Origin: Microvenator marinus
GTDB taxonomy: Bacteria; Myxococcota_A; Bradymonadia; Bradymonadales; Bradymonadaceae
Direction of reading: 5' to 3'
NCBI RefSeq assembly: GCF_007993755.1
Contig: NZ_CP042467.1
Location: forward strand, 4,922,001-4,986,000
DNA length: 64,000 nucleotides
Numbering within the stretch: position 1 is the first letter of the stretch; the number at the start of each line of letters is the position of its first letter. Below are positions 18,141 to 27,164 of the stretch, piece by piece. The position numbers and the translations under genes were made by a program. The notes under the pieces were generated by a model. The model saw only the letters and a list, made by a program, of their open reading frames with translations. It did no database searches and was not told the DNA's origin.

Positions 18141-19001
18141 ATGGGAGATATGACAATCATTGTCGCCATTGCGCTTGCATTCATCGCCGCCGCTCTGGCT
18201 GTGGTCGGAGGAGGCGAGTGGGCTGCCTCGAAGGTTGCCAAAGAACGTGGTGTTTACGAGCGTATCGTAGGAAAGGAGCTTTACCGACTCTTCCTCGACG
18301 TTTCGCCACAAGAGTTCTTCCTCCTTCACATCGTGTTCTTTGCGTTCGCGATTGTCATGATGAGTATCCTACTTGGCGACTGGCTCTTCGGAACCGTTGT
18401 TGGAGCCGTTATCGGCATCATGGGGCCGAGGTTCTACCTTCAGAGTTCGTGGAAAAAGCGTCTGCGAATGATCGACGAACAGGTCGAAGAGTCCATGATT
18501 TACATGGCGAACAGCTTCAAAGCTAACCCTGCACTTCCTGACGCTATCCAAGACTGTATCAATTCGATGGGTCCTCCAATTACGCAGGAATTCAGCGTTT
18601 TGCTCAAAGAGTACAAACTCGGTACTCCCCTCGATCAAGCGCTCATCAATATGCAACAGCGCGTTCCAGCAAGGAACCTGCAGCTCGCCGTATCGGCGCT
18701 CATTATTGGAAGAACGGTGGGTGGCAATATCCCAAAAATTCTGGAAGATATCGCGTCGACCATCCGAGAGAGCTATCGTCTTGAGCGCGTCATCGATACT
18801 CAGACTGCGCAAGGAAAGATGCAGGCTTGGGTTATGGGCTTGATGCCTGCGGTGGTTGTGGGGTTGTTCTACTTGATGGACCCCGAGCTCATTACGCCTC
18901 TATTCGAGACATTGCCTGGGTACGGCATTCTGGCTGTGGCTGCGATTCTTAACGTTATCGGCGTCGTCTTGATTCTCAAGATTATCCGTATTCAAGTCTG
19001 A
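18141..19001 (+). CDS. tadB: Tad inner-membrane platform protein TadB
   Basis: 286 residues of the type II secretion F family. Membrane helices lie at about 2-22, 55-75, 80-98 and two at the end (about 232-285). The cytoplasmic region MIDEQVEESMIYMANSFKA and the IGRTVGGNIPKILEDIA motif are typical of TadB. With TadC it forms the inner-membrane platform above the CpaF ATPase. It starts 111 bases after cpaF, with GAGG-like bases upstream, and ends 7 bases before tadC. Confidence 0.92.
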   Translation: MGDMTIIVAIALAFIAAALAVVGGGEWAASKVAKERGVYERIVGKELYRLFLDVSPQEFFLLHIVFFAFAIVMMSILLGDWLFGTVVGAVIGIMGPRFYLQSSWKKRLRMIDEQVEESMIYMANSFKANPALPDAIQDCINSMGPPITQEFSVLLKEYKLGTPLDQALINMQQRVPARNLQLAVSALIIGRTVGGNIPKILEDIASTIRESYRLERVIDTQTAQGKMQAWVMGLMPAVVVGLFYLMDPELITPLFETLPGYGILAVAAILNVIGVVLILKIIRIQV

Positions 19002-19008
19002 GGTCTCC

Positions 19009-19941
19009 ATGTTTGGAATCCCAACACAAGTCTTTGCGTACCTCTCGGTCATTCTCATATTCATCGCCTTCTCCCTCTTTGTTTTTGGGTTTGTGCCTGA
19101 TGAAGTGGAAGAGGACGAGATCTTCGGCTACCGCCTCACCAAGAGAAAGCGTCTACTCGAGAACAACGATCTCTACGCGATTACGCTGCCTCTGATTAAG
19201 ATTTTCGCTCACTATTTCCGGAGCATGCCGGATACAAAGTTCTTTCAGATCTCCAAGCTTCGCATGGACCTTCGCGACAAGCTGATGCGTTCTGGCTTCA
19301 TGGGTGCGTTCACTCCAAACGAGTTCCTTGGCCTTTGTTGTGTTTCAGCACTCGGAATGTTTCTGGCACTCTTCTTTCTCACCATGATGATGACAGGGCT
19401 TCCGCAGATTCCTGTGGCTGTGATCGCATCAGGAGTGGGCTTCTACATGCCATTTTTGAGCTTGAATGGAGCGATCGTGGAGCGCTTGATGGAGATCGAC
19501 CGCCGACTCCCTTACACCGTCGACCTTTTGGTGCTTTCAATGCGCGCTGGTCTTGACTTCATGACCGCGCTCGACCGCGTTGTGACTCGTGGTCAGGAGC
19601 AGAATCCAGATGACCCGATGTGCCAGGAATTGGGCGTGGTTCTTCAGGAGATGCGCGTGGGTACGGCGCGTTCAGATGCGTTGATTAACCTTTGTGAGCG
19701 CGTGAAGTCCGACTATCTGCAATCGATGGTCGGAACCATTCTTCAGTCTGAGAAACGCGGTAGCCCTCTTGCGAACGTGCTTGAGGTGCAGGTGGATACC
19801 ATCCGAAACAAGCGTACTCAAAAGATCGAGAAAATGGCCAGTCAGGCCGCGGTTAAGATTCTTATGCCACTGATGTTCATCTTCGGTGCTGTGATCGTGG
19901 TGGTCATGGGCGCCATGGTTCTGAAGATCATGAATCAGTGA
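19009..19941 (+). CDS. tadC: Tad inner-membrane platform protein TadC
   Basis: 310 residues, the partner F-family platform protein. Hydrophobic helices lie at about 8-28, 108-128, 132-155 and 283-305. The central motif RRLPYTVDLLVLSMRAGLDF and LQSEKRGSPLANVLEVQ are diagnostic of TadC. It is transcribed directly after tadB and just before an FHA protein gene (15-base gap). Confidence 0.92.
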   Translation: MFGIPTQVFAYLSVILIFIAFSLFVFGFVPDEVEEDEIFGYRLTKRKRLLENNDLYAITLPLIKIFAHYFRSMPDTKFFQISKLRMDLRDKLMRSGFMGAFTPNEFLGLCCVSALGMFLALFFLTMMMTGLPQIPVAVIASGVGFYMPFLSLNGAIVERLMEIDRRLPYTVDLLVLSMRAGLDFMTALDRVVTRGQEQNPDDPMCQELGVVLQEMRVGTARSDALINLCERVKSDYLQSMVGTILQSEKRGSPLANVLEVQVDTIRNKRTQKIEKMASQAAVKILMPLMFIFGAVIVVVMGAMVLKIMNQ

Positions 19942-19956
19942 GAGTGCGAGCTGTAA

Positions 19957-21333
19957 ATGTCGTTTTGGTTAGAGCATGAACAGGATGGGCAGCGTCAAAA
20001 GTACACGTTTGACACGCCCAGCATCTCCATCGGTCGTGACCAGAGCGCAGATTTCGTGCTCGATCACCCGACCGTTTCCCGTCAGCATGCGCGCATTGTA
20101 GGGCAGGGCGGCGCGTATCGTCTTGTTGTCCTTTCAAAAGGCGGACTCACTGCGATCAATGGATCTGCAGTCAGTGGAGAAGTCGCTCTTAGTGACGGAA
20201 ACGCCCTTCAGATAGGGCAGTTTTCCTTCGTGTTCCGCGCCGACGCTCCTTCATACGCTCAACCAAATAGTCAGCCAGGCTTTGGCGGTTTTGGTGCGCC
20301 ACCTTCATCGAGTGGCTTTGGTGCCCCTCCCGCTTCTGGTGGATTCGGCACTCCTCCCGCTTCTGGTGGATTCGGAGCACCCCCTGCCTCAGGCGGTTTT
20401 GGAGCCCCTCCCGCGTCTGGTGGTTTTGGCGCACCTCCCGCACCGAGCGGCTTTGGTGCCCCTCCGGCGTCAGGTGGATTTAATCAGCCGGCAAGTCCAC
20501 CCAGTGGATTCGGAACGCCACCTTCATCTGGTGGCTTTGGAACTGCACCGCCTGCTTCGGGCGGATTTGGACAGCCATCGGGTTTTGGACAGCCATCGGG
20601 TTTTGGCCAGCCTGCGTCTTCTCCCGGTCAACCCGCTCCTCCACGCGACGACAACCACATCACTTCGTGGGATGAAATCGCTCAGAGCGCGGATGCCATG
20701 GGGGAAAAGGAGGTTGCTGAGACGGATTTCCAGAGGCTTGAGGCAGCGCAGAAGAAAGCTACCGAAAAGTCTCAGCGCACGAATCCACTTCTCATTCTCG
20801 TGGTCTTGGCCGCCGTAGGTGGGACTGGATGGTTCGTATTTGGTGACGGGCCGAAACAAAAAGCGGAAACCAGCCAAGAGATTAGCGAGACTGAGCCTTT
20901 GCGCTTCCAGGGTAGCGAAGTCGATTGTGTGGGCGCAGCCGAGTGCACGGAGCGAGCGACCAACGAGTTCCGTGTGGCCGAACAATTGTCTCAAAAGATC
21001 GAAGTGGATATTCGAAACCGATTCGATGCTTACTTCAAGTATGAGTTGGCGCTTGCCCTTCTCGAGAAAGGCGGTGTGGATCCGATACCGCCACAGTTTG
21101 CCAGTCTGAAGACGAATCGCGACAAGCTCCGTACCGAGTTGGATACAATTTTCCAGCAGCGGCGCGTCAGATACCACGACCTTTCGAAGCGTAAAATGTA
21201 CCGAGAGATGGTGGCTATCCTGAATGAAGTTCAGGCTATTTTCCCCTACAAGGGCGCGAGAGAGAATATCTGGGCGGTCAAACTTGAGCGCGATCTCAAG
21301 GATCAGAACCTCTATCCCATGACCCCGTATTGA
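19957..21333 (+). CDS. FHA-domain membrane protein with Gly-Phe-Gly repeat linker
   Basis: 458 residues. An FHA domain at about 1-95 (SIGRDQSADFVL, VSRQHARIV) is followed by a disordered region of tandem GFGAPPASG units (about 108-230), a single membrane helix (NPLLILVVLAAVGGTGWFVFG, about 272-292) and a helical C-terminal domain (about 320-458). The FHA part should be cytoplasmic and the C-terminal part periplasmic, so it could pass a phosphothreonine signal to the secretion machine. It sits between tadC and the TPR lipoprotein with gaps of only 15 and 2 bases. No known Tad component has this architecture; its role is inferred from position. Confidence 0.85.
   Translation: MSFWLEHEQDGQRQKYTFDTPSISIGRDQSADFVLDHPTVSRQHARIVGQGGAYRLVVLSKGGLTAINGSAVSGEVALSDGNALQIGQFSFVFRADAPSYAQPNSQPGFGGFGAPPSSSGFGAPPASGGFGTPPASGGFGAPPASGGFGAPPASGGFGAPPAPSGFGAPPASGGFNQPASPPSGFGTPPSSGGFGTAPPASGGFGQPSGFGQPSGFGQPASSPGQPAPPRDDNHITSWDEIAQSADAMGEKEVAETDFQRLEAAQKKATEKSQRTNPLLILVVLAAVGGTGWFVFGDGPKQKAETSQEISETEPLRFQGSEVDCVGAAECTERATNEFRVAEQLSQKIEVDIRNRFDAYFKYELALALLEKGGVDPIPPQFASLKTNRDKLRTELDTIFQQRRVRYHDLSKRKMYREMVAILNEVQAIFPYKGARENIWAVKLERDLKDQNLYPMTPY
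20279..20625 (+). repeat. GFG(A/T)PPASG coding tandem repeat
   Basis: About a dozen imperfect 27-base units encode a linker of Gly-Phe-Gly-(Ala/Thr)-Pro-Pro-(Ala/Ser)-Ser-Gly. Codons vary between copies, so it is a maintained low-complexity linker rather than a recent expansion. The only exact repeat is near the 3' end (CAGCCATCGGGTTTTGGA twice). The FG-rich composition could allow weak self-association. Confidence 0.85.
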
Positions 21334-21335
21334 AC

Positions 21336-22469
21336 ATGAAACGATTATTGGTGGTGTTTTTCCTCGCATTCGGGACTCTTGCGGGGTGCGCCACAGCTCG
21401 CACCTACGGTGACCAAGAGTTCGAGAAGGGCAATTATAACGCGGCCTTGACGCGCTATGAGCAGGCTTTTGCTGAGGGTGAGAAGGATTGGAGAGCCTAT
21501 CACAATGCAGCGAAAGCTAGCCTTGCGACCGCTGATTTCTCCAAGGCTGAACGCTACTACGCGCAGGCGATTCGATTGGGGGCGGATATCGAAGTCGCGC
21601 GCGAGCTCGCTGCGTTTTACGTCAAGACCTCGAATTACGTCAGCGCTGTGCAGATGTATCAGTACCTATTGAACTACGAGAAGGATCCTCGGCCAGTGTA
21701 CACCAACCTTGGAGCCGCGCTGATGTACGCCGGCAAGCCTCTAGAGGGTGAGTCATTCCTTCTCATGGCCCAGCAGCTCGACCCCGTGGCGAAGGTTCCC
21801 TATCTGAACCTTGGTATTCTCTACGATCAGCACCTACGCCAACCGCAACACTCACTTGGCTTCTACAAGTGCTTCCTCACTTACGCCACAGATGAAGACC
21901 CGAACCGCGTGAAGGTGGACCAACGTATCCGAGAGCTTGCAGCGAAGTATCCTTCGGCCGCGAATCGAACCATTGAGTGCGGAAAGCCCTATTCGCCAGA
22001 TTTGGAGACCAAATCGGTGAATCTTAAGGCCGAGATGGAAAAGGTTGAAAAGGAATATGAGTTGTTCGAGGGGCAGGCCAAGTCTGAGGAATCGAAGGAA
22101 GTCGTGATCGAAAAGATGGTTGAAGAAGACTCACCGGAGAAAGAGAAAGGTACCTCGGAGGCCGATCGCCGATATCTGATAGGTGATTATGAAGAAGCCA
22201 CTCGCATCTACATGGACCAACAAGTCTCTAAACTCACGCCTCTTCAGGTGCGTCGCCTTGCGATAGGTCTCTCGCGGCTTCAGAAGCACGCAGAAGCCGA
22301 GATGTGGATTACTATGGCTCTTGGGCAGGAAGAGACTCCTGAGCTCGTCAGGGCCGCTCTCGTGTCGCTTAAGGCAATCGAGAAGCAAGACAAAGTGGAC
22401 GAACTTTGCCAGAAGTTCAAAGATCGGGCAGAGTACAAGGAAGCGCTTGAACCCTGTAACGGTCCATAA
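21336..22469 (+). CDS. TPR lipoprotein, TadD-like position
   Basis: 377 residues. The signal ends in the lipobox LAGC (Cys at about 19). TPR units follow (about 25-215: YGDQEFEKGNYNAALTRYEQAF, YAQAIRLGADIEVARELAAFYV), then a charged segment and two more helical repeats at the end. In Tad systems the TPR lipoprotein TadD helps secretin or pilus assembly, so this gene probably fills that role. ATG 21336 is preferred over the in-frame TTG at 21330 because the lipoprotein signal begins there. It ends 3 bases before the pilin-like gene. Confidence 0.82.
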   Translation: MKRLLVVFFLAFGTLAGCATARTYGDQEFEKGNYNAALTRYEQAFAEGEKDWRAYHNAAKASLATADFSKAERYYAQAIRLGADIEVARELAAFYVKTSNYVSAVQMYQYLLNYEKDPRPVYTNLGAALMYAGKPLEGESFLLMAQQLDPVAKVPYLNLGILYDQHLRQPQHSLGFYKCFLTYATDEDPNRVKVDQRIRELAAKYPSAANRTIECGKPYSPDLETKSVNLKAEMEKVEKEYELFEGQAKSEESKEVVIEKMVEEDSPEKEKGTSEADRRYLIGDYEEATRIYMDQQVSKLTPLQVRRLAIGLSRLQKHAEAEMWITMALGQEETPELVRAALVSLKAIEKQDKVDELCQKFKDRAEYKEALEPCNGP

Positions 22470-22472
22470 CTT

Positions 22473-23030
22473 ATGCTGAAACGACTTCGACTGAACCGTC
22501 GTGGAGCTACCGCGACTGAATATATCGTGATGATTGTGCTCGTCGCACTCTTTGTGCTCGGCATCATCCGGGTCTTCGGCGACACCGTCAAAGACAAGTA
22601 CATGCGGGCCAATAGTGAGCTGACCGGTACTTTGGCCGAGGAAGATGGACAGGCAGGCTCCATGGGCCAAGACGGTACTTACGGCGACGGCTCTGCCGCG
22701 GGAAGTGGGCAAGGTCAGGGTGGTGCTGGGGGCCAAGGAGGCTCAGAGGCTGGCGGTTCCGGGGGTTCGGGATCAGCGGGCGGTGCGTCTGCCTCAAAAG
22801 GTGGCAAGTCAGGGTCTGGGAAGAGTGGTGGTGGAGGCTCCGGCGATAAAGGCTCCGGCGCGGGGGGCGGTAGTTCTGGTGACGATGCTGACGCCGCCGG
22901 TGGTGGCGGAGGTGGAGGAGGCGGTGGCCTCTTTGGCGGAAAAGGAAGTTTCAATCCGATGATCCTGCTCGCCGCACTCCTCATGGTAGGACTTCTCCTA
23001 TACGTGATGTTCAAAGGGAAAGATGGATGA
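22473..23030 (+). CDS. Flp-like pilin with Gly-rich region and C-terminal membrane helix
   Basis: 185 residues. The N-terminus has the type IVb prepilin pattern: basic residues, Gly11, then ATATEY, giving Glu at +5 and Tyr at +6, followed by a hydrophobic helix (IVMIVLVALFVLGIIRVF). Flp pilins are normally 50-80 residues. Here a Gly/Ser-rich disordered region (about 60-155) and a second hydrophobic helix (MILLAALLMVGLLLYVMF) follow. A prepilin peptidase could cut after Gly11, but none is encoded in the window. It may be a structural pilin-like subunit or an anchored minor pilin. It overlaps the next gene by 8 bases. Confidence 0.8.
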   Translation: MLKRLRLNRRGATATEYIVMIVLVALFVLGIIRVFGDTVKDKYMRANSELTGTLAEEDGQAGSMGQDGTYGDGSAAGSGQGQGGAGGQGGSEAGGSGGSGSAGGASASKGGKSGSGKSGGGGSGDKGSGAGGGSSGDDADAAGGGGGGGGGGLFGGKGSFNPMILLAALLMVGLLLYVMFKGKDG

Positions 23031-24504
23031 GCTCAGGCGCCTTTTCGCCTCACCTCTGAAGCTCGCTGCGTTCTGGTGGCTGCTTCCCATCTGCGGGATC
23101 CTCTTTGCTGCCACGATAAATCCCATTCCACCTCATGATTATTGGTGGGCGCTCGTGATGGGTCGCGAAATCTCGGCAGGCCATTTTCCTGACGCAAATC
23201 TCTTTCTCTTCACGTTACCCGCAGACAAACCCTTCCTGAACCAGCCCTGGCTTGGTCAGTGGCTGCTCTTCGAATTGAGTCAATGGGGGCACGGGGCAAA
23301 TGTTTTGGCACGCAATTTGAGCCTTGGTCTCTCTCTTGGTCTGATGATGTGGTCGGGTCTGAGAGTCAATCCTCGCGTGGAGTCGGTATCCATATTGGCC
23401 ATTGGGGTGATGGTGGTTGCGTTTCCGGGTCTCGCGGTTCGGACTCAATCCTTTGCACTCCTTCCCTTTGTGTGGACGCTGGTGCTCGTCTTGGGCGTGC
23501 GAGATGGGAGGTTCGAGCGCAAGTGGCTCTGGACCCTCGTGCCGGTAATCTGGTTTTGGGCCCAAGTTCACGGGACCTTTGTATTGGCTCCGGTCATGCT
23601 TGGCGTCATCTGGATGGATGCACAAGAACGATGGGCAAAGGAGTGGGTCGTGGTCGGCGCTGCTTCTGCACTGATTGGGCTCTTACATCCTCTTGGACTC
23701 GAAATTTTTACCTACGTTAAAGGGCTGGTCTTCGATTCGACGGTCGGGACGACCGTGCAGGAGTGGTCTCCTCCTGGTTTAGATGATGCGCAGGGAATCG
23801 GTTTCTGGCTCCTGTGCTTTGCAGGGCTTGCGGTCGCAACCGCGCAACGAAAACGGCTCGCAATCTCCGATGCCGTCTTGCTCTTGCTCGCCACATGGCT
23901 AGGGACGGGTGCCGTACGAAATTTGGTCTGGTGGGCGTTCATCTGGGTTGTTGTCTTGGCGAAGACCCTTCCTCGTTCCATTCAAGAGTCCGAGACAAAG
24001 CCATTTGAACACAAACTGCATTGGAGTTTGGTTTCTGCGTGTGTTCTTGGCCTGATAGTGGCTCAACCAGGGCTCTTTCACACTCATTTTGTCCAGGCGA
24101 CGAGCATTGAGTTCGCGAAGAAGCAGGGCGAGGGCGCGATGGTTCTTGAGAAACGAAACTCAATTGAATTGGTCAGAGCCCTAAAGGGCGAGTCTGCGCA
24201 AAGGGTGTTCCACGACCAGGCGCTAGGCGGCCTTATCGAGTTTGAGCTCTCCACCCGAGATGTCCAGGCCGTTGCCTTTGTGGACCAACGAATGGAGCTG
24301 ATCGACGAAGATATCTGGGACGACTACTTCCTCGCTTCTGCCGGTCAGGTCGGATGGAAAGAAGTGTTTGAACGGTGGAAGATCGATGCGGCGGTTCTGC
24401 ACATCGAAGACCAAGCACCGCTTATCGAAGCACTGAGAGCTAGCGGGTGGCGCTTGATGGGTGAGTCCGAGGTGCATCAGCTCTACCTTCCGCCTATTCG
24501 ATAG
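23023..24504 (+). CDS. Polytopic membrane protein, GT-C-like
   Basis: 493 residues with about ten predicted membrane helices in the first 370 residues and a soluble C-terminal domain of about 120 residues. The start PHDYWWALVMGREISAGHFP, followed later by LNQPWLGQWLL and WAQVHGTFVLAP, resembles integral membrane sugar transferases of the GT-C type that use lipid-linked donors, but no catalytic residues can be assigned. Its start overlaps the pilin-like gene by 8 bases, so it is probably co-translated and might modify that protein. Its last 11 bases overlap the convergent ccmB. Confidence 0.7.
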   Translation: MDELRRLFASPLKLAAFWWLLPICGILFAATINPIPPHDYWWALVMGREISAGHFPDANLFLFTLPADKPFLNQPWLGQWLLFELSQWGHGANVLARNLSLGLSLGLMMWSGLRVNPRVESVSILAIGVMVVAFPGLAVRTQSFALLPFVWTLVLVLGVRDGRFERKWLWTLVPVIWFWAQVHGTFVLAPVMLGVIWMDAQERWAKEWVVVGAASALIGLLHPLGLEIFTYVKGLVFDSTVGTTVQEWSPPGLDDAQGIGFWLLCFAGLAVATAQRKRLAISDAVLLLLATWLGTGAVRNLVWWAFIWVVVLAKTLPRSIQESETKPFEHKLHWSLVSACVLGLIVAQPGLFHTHFVQATSIEFAKKQGEGAMVLEKRNSIELVRALKGESAQRVFHDQALGGLIEFELSTRDVQAVAFVDQRMELIDEDIWDDYFLASAGQVGWKEVFERWKIDAAVLHIEDQAPLIEALRASGWRLMGESEVHQLYLPPIR

Positions 24505-25186
24505 CCGAGAGAATCCATCGGAAGAGCCAGAGCCCGAGCATAAAGTACACCACGTCAGCCACGCCCATACCCACGAGCCATGTAAGAACCTCCTCGCGGC
24601 CTTGAAGGTCGTTCGAGAGTACTTGTGCTGTCACTTTCACCCCGCCGATGAGTAGAGGAGACGCCATCGGGAAGAGGATCACAGGGAGGAAGACATCGCG
24701 CATTTGAATGTGCACGAGCATGGCGGCAACCACGGTTCCAAGCGCTGCGAATCCCGCTGTCGCTAGAACTAAAGCAAGGATGAGCGGACTTGAGTCGAAC
24801 TCCCAACTCACGCCGAAGGTAAAAAGTAGAAGCGGAACCAGAATCACCTGAAAACCCAGCATAAACACCAGATTCATGATGTATTTGCCGATGAAGAGGC
24901 TGCGTTCCGTGCCTGGGATTAGAGCGAGTGCTCGAAGGCATTGGCCTTCTTTTTCGTGGTCAAATGAGCGCGTCAACACGAGCGTTCCCGTGAAGAGTAC
25001 CGATATCCACAGAACGCCTGGAAAAATCCCGATGGCCGACTCATCGTGTTTGAAGAATCCGAATGCAAAAATGACCATGAGCATTAGCGAAAACGCCAAT
25101 GTGGTGGTCAAGACCTCACGTGTTCGAAGCTCACGTTGGAGGTCCTTTTGGATGATATGCTTAGTTTGGGATAGCCAAGCGGGCAT
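24494..25186 (-). CDS. ccmB: Haem exporter permease CcmB
   Basis: A 230-residue inner-membrane protein with six predicted helices. The region with DHEKEGQCLRALALIPGTERSLFIGKY-type sequence and LPVILFPMASPLLIGGVKVT is characteristic of CcmB. With CcmA, CcmC and CcmD it forms the ABC complex that releases haem-loaded CcmE in cytochrome c maturation. Its start abuts ccmA (one-base overlap), so the two are translationally linked. It is the last gene of the minus-strand ccm run. Confidence 0.93.
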   Translation of the reverse strand: MPAWLSQTKHIIQKDLQRELRTREVLTTTLAFSLMLMVIFAFGFFKHDESAIGIFPGVLWISVLFTGTLVLTRSFDHEKEGQCLRALALIPGTERSLFIGKYIMNLVFMLGFQVILVPLLLFTFGVSWEFDSSPLILALVLATAGFAALGTVVAAMLVHIQMRDVFLPVILFPMASPLLIGGVKVTAQVLSNDLQGREEVLTWLVGMGVADVVYFMLGLWLFRWILSAIE

Positions 25187-25881
25187 TAGGAAGTCTTTTC
25201 AAGATAGAGGTCCGCAAGGTTCATACCTTCGTGGGTGCTATCGTGGAAGACAAGTTTTCCCTGGTCCAAAATGATCACACGGTCTGCCATCGAGATAGGC
25301 ACCGAAAAATCATGGGTGATCATCACCACAATTTGCCCTTGTGAACGCGCCTCGTCAAAAATACGCAGCATGACGTCCTTCGAGCGGTGGTCGAGTCCAG
25401 TCATAGGCTCATCGAGAAGCACGAGGGCAGGCCGATGAATCAAGGCGCGGGCAATACTCAGGCGTTGCTTCATTCCTCTTGAATAGGTTCTAACACGCTT
25501 GTCTGCAGCCGCACTCAGCTCAATTCTCTCGAGCCAATCTTGTGCGGTTTTGCTCGGGTTCTTGATGCCATACATCTTGGCGTAGAATTCAAGGTTCTCG
25601 CGACCTGAGAGCTCAGGATATAGCAGGGAGTCGTGACTGACCCAACCGATATTTCGGCGGCCGCGGCGTGAAAATGTTTCGAAATCCCAATCGCCAAATC
25701 GGATACTGCCGTCACTTGGGGGCTCAAGTGTGGCGAGCAGATTCATTAGAGTGGTCTTGCCGGCGCCGTTTCCTCCCAAGACTAGAGTGAGCTGACCTGC
25801 GTTGAACTCTGTGGTGACACGATGTAGGGCGAAATGGCGCTGATAGACCTTTGAGACGTTATCGAGCCTAATCGTTTTCAT
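25186..25881 (-). CDS. ccmA: Haem exporter ATPase CcmA
   Basis: A 231-residue ABC ATPase. Walker A GGNGAGKTTL, signature YSRGMKQRLSIARAL, Walker B LVLLDEPMTGLD and a switch His in MITHD are all intact. Its place directly before ccmB and within a ccm operon identifies it as CcmA, which hydrolyses ATP to free haem-CcmE from CcmC. It lies 2 bases after the unknown membrane protein gene. Confidence 0.92.
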   Translation of the reverse strand: MKTIRLDNVSKVYQRHFALHRVTTEFNAGQLTLVLGGNGAGKTTLMNLLATLEPPSDGSIRFGDWDFETFSRRGRRNIGWVSHDSLLYPELSGRENLEFYAKMYGIKNPSKTAQDWLERIELSAAADKRVRTYSRGMKQRLSIARALIHRPALVLLDEPMTGLDHRSKDVMLRIFDEARSQGQIVVMITHDFSVPISMADRVIILDQGKLVFHDSTHEGMNLADLYLEKTS

Positions 25882-25883
25882 GC

Positions 25884-27164
25884 TCAGGCTTGAGCCGCAG
25901 CGGTTTTGACGTTGAGTTCATGCTCGAAGTCCTGAATCTTCTTGTTGATGATCGCCAGACGCGCTTTGAGTGCGAGGTCAAGCGATTCAAACTCATTCTC
26001 AGACATCTCATCGCGAAGAGTCTCCAACTCGGCAATTCTCCGGAGGACGAGCTCGCGCTCTGACTTCAAGGATTGAATAGCGGTTTGGAGCGACTTCGAT
26101 TGTTGAGAGAGGGCATATTCTCGGCGTCCAAAGAAGATCACCAATCCACTAAAGAGCAGGGCCAGTCCAAGCACCACGAAGGGGCCAATTGGGCGAGCGA
26201 AAGGCAGGTTTGATAGTTTGAACTTAAACGACTCACCTGGCTTGAGGCTTGGACCCTTTGCTCCGATGAAATCCATATCATCGCGCAGGTCAAAGATGCC
26301 CTTTCCCGAAAGCATTTCTGCCTCGGGCATGGCCATAGACACATCCGAGAGACGCGGGAGCTTTTGGAATTGCGTCTGAAGTGGAACGGCAACCTCGACG
26401 TTATCCACGGGGTAATCAACTTCCTGCTCATAGACAAAGTCAGCGCTACTGACCGCCATCGAGAAGCGGATTTGGATTGGCACTCTCTCGCCGGGCCTAA
26501 TTCGACCTTTCCAATACGCCGTGGAATTTACGACAGTGTGTTCACCGGCAGCGCTCACCTGAACCCCAAGGGCCTTGACTGGCAACTCGATGGGCATGCC
26601 GCGCTCGTGGTCGAAGCCTTGAACAGAAACCGTCTCAATCACCGTGCTACTGGTATTCTCGAGCACGTAGAATTGGGTGAAGACAAGGTAGTCTTCCCAA
26701 AGTTCAGTGATCGTTCGGATACTCACGAACTTCAGGGCCGATGCATCGGTTCCCTTCTCGTATACGGGGACCTTGAGTTGAAGGGCGTTGATCGGCGGTT
26801 CTGCAGACGACTTGAACGCGACACCACCGTAGGTGGTCACCGCATGAATTCTAAGCCCGGTCTCAGTGACGTTCTTTGGAATTGAAAATGTGGCTACCCC
26901 AGTTGAATCGGTAATCTCGGACCACTCAAATTGCGGTTCAGGGTCAGTAGGTTCAAACGGACCCTTGGGCCGCGCCGCTCTCAGGAAAACCACGGCGTCA
27001 GCCACCTTCTCGGAGGTGGTGCCATGCGAGACGTGGACGCGGATACTAAGAGAGTCGGTCTGAGGCTTGACCTCTAGTGACTCGGGTGGTGTTTCCGCAG
27101 GAGCTTCTTGCCCAAAGGCAGGAGCGGCAAGGAAGAGTAGCGCAATGAATAGAATTGGCTTCAT
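25884..27164 (-). CDS. Unknown ccm-operon membrane protein with periplasmic beta domain and CcmI-like coil
   Basis: 426 residues with a signal peptide cleaved near AFGQE. A large beta-rich periplasmic part follows; its first domain (about 38-125, with TDSTGVATFSIP) looks like a carboxypeptidase-regulatory/Ig-like fold. One membrane helix (about 327-347) then leads to a cytoplasmic coiled coil whose sequence (ERELVLRRIAELETLRDEMS) resembles the coil of the neighbouring CcmI-like protein. It has no cysteine, so it cannot be a thiol-disulfide factor like CcmG or CcmH. The ATG at 27164 overlaps the upstream stop by four bases (ATGA). A role in cytochrome c maturation is inferred from operon position only. 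Confidence 0.8.
   Translation of the reverse strand: MKPILFIALLFLAAPAFGQEAPAETPPESLEVKPQTDSLSIRVHVSHGTTSEKVADAVVFLRAARPKGPFEPTDPEPQFEWSEITDSTGVATFSIPKNVTETGLRIHAVTTYGGVAFKSSAEPPINALQLKVPVYEKGTDASALKFVSIRTITELWEDYLVFTQFYVLENTSSTVIETVSVQGFDHERGMPIELPVKALGVQVSAAGEHTVVNSTAYWKGRIRPGERVPIQIRFSMAVSSADFVYEQEVDYPVDNVEVAVPLQTQFQKLPRLSDVSMAMPEAEMLSGKGIFDLRDDMDFIGAKGPSLKPGESFKFKLSNLPFARPIGPFVVLGLALLFSGLVIFFGRREYALSQQSKSLQTAIQSLKSERELVLRRIAELETLRDEMSENEFESLDLALKARLAIINKKIQDFEHELNVKTAAAQA

Noticed and set aside
20279-20625. Tandem repeat resembling a CRISPR array
   Set aside because: The units are in frame with the FHA protein and differ by codon substitutions; there are no constant repeats with unique spacers.
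22645-23014. Open frames on both strands over the Gly-rich pilin region
   Set aside because: They only reflect the repetitive GGN composition of the pilin-like gene (Pro-rich in antisense, Ala/Val/Arg-rich in the other plus frame); no start signal or conserved motif.
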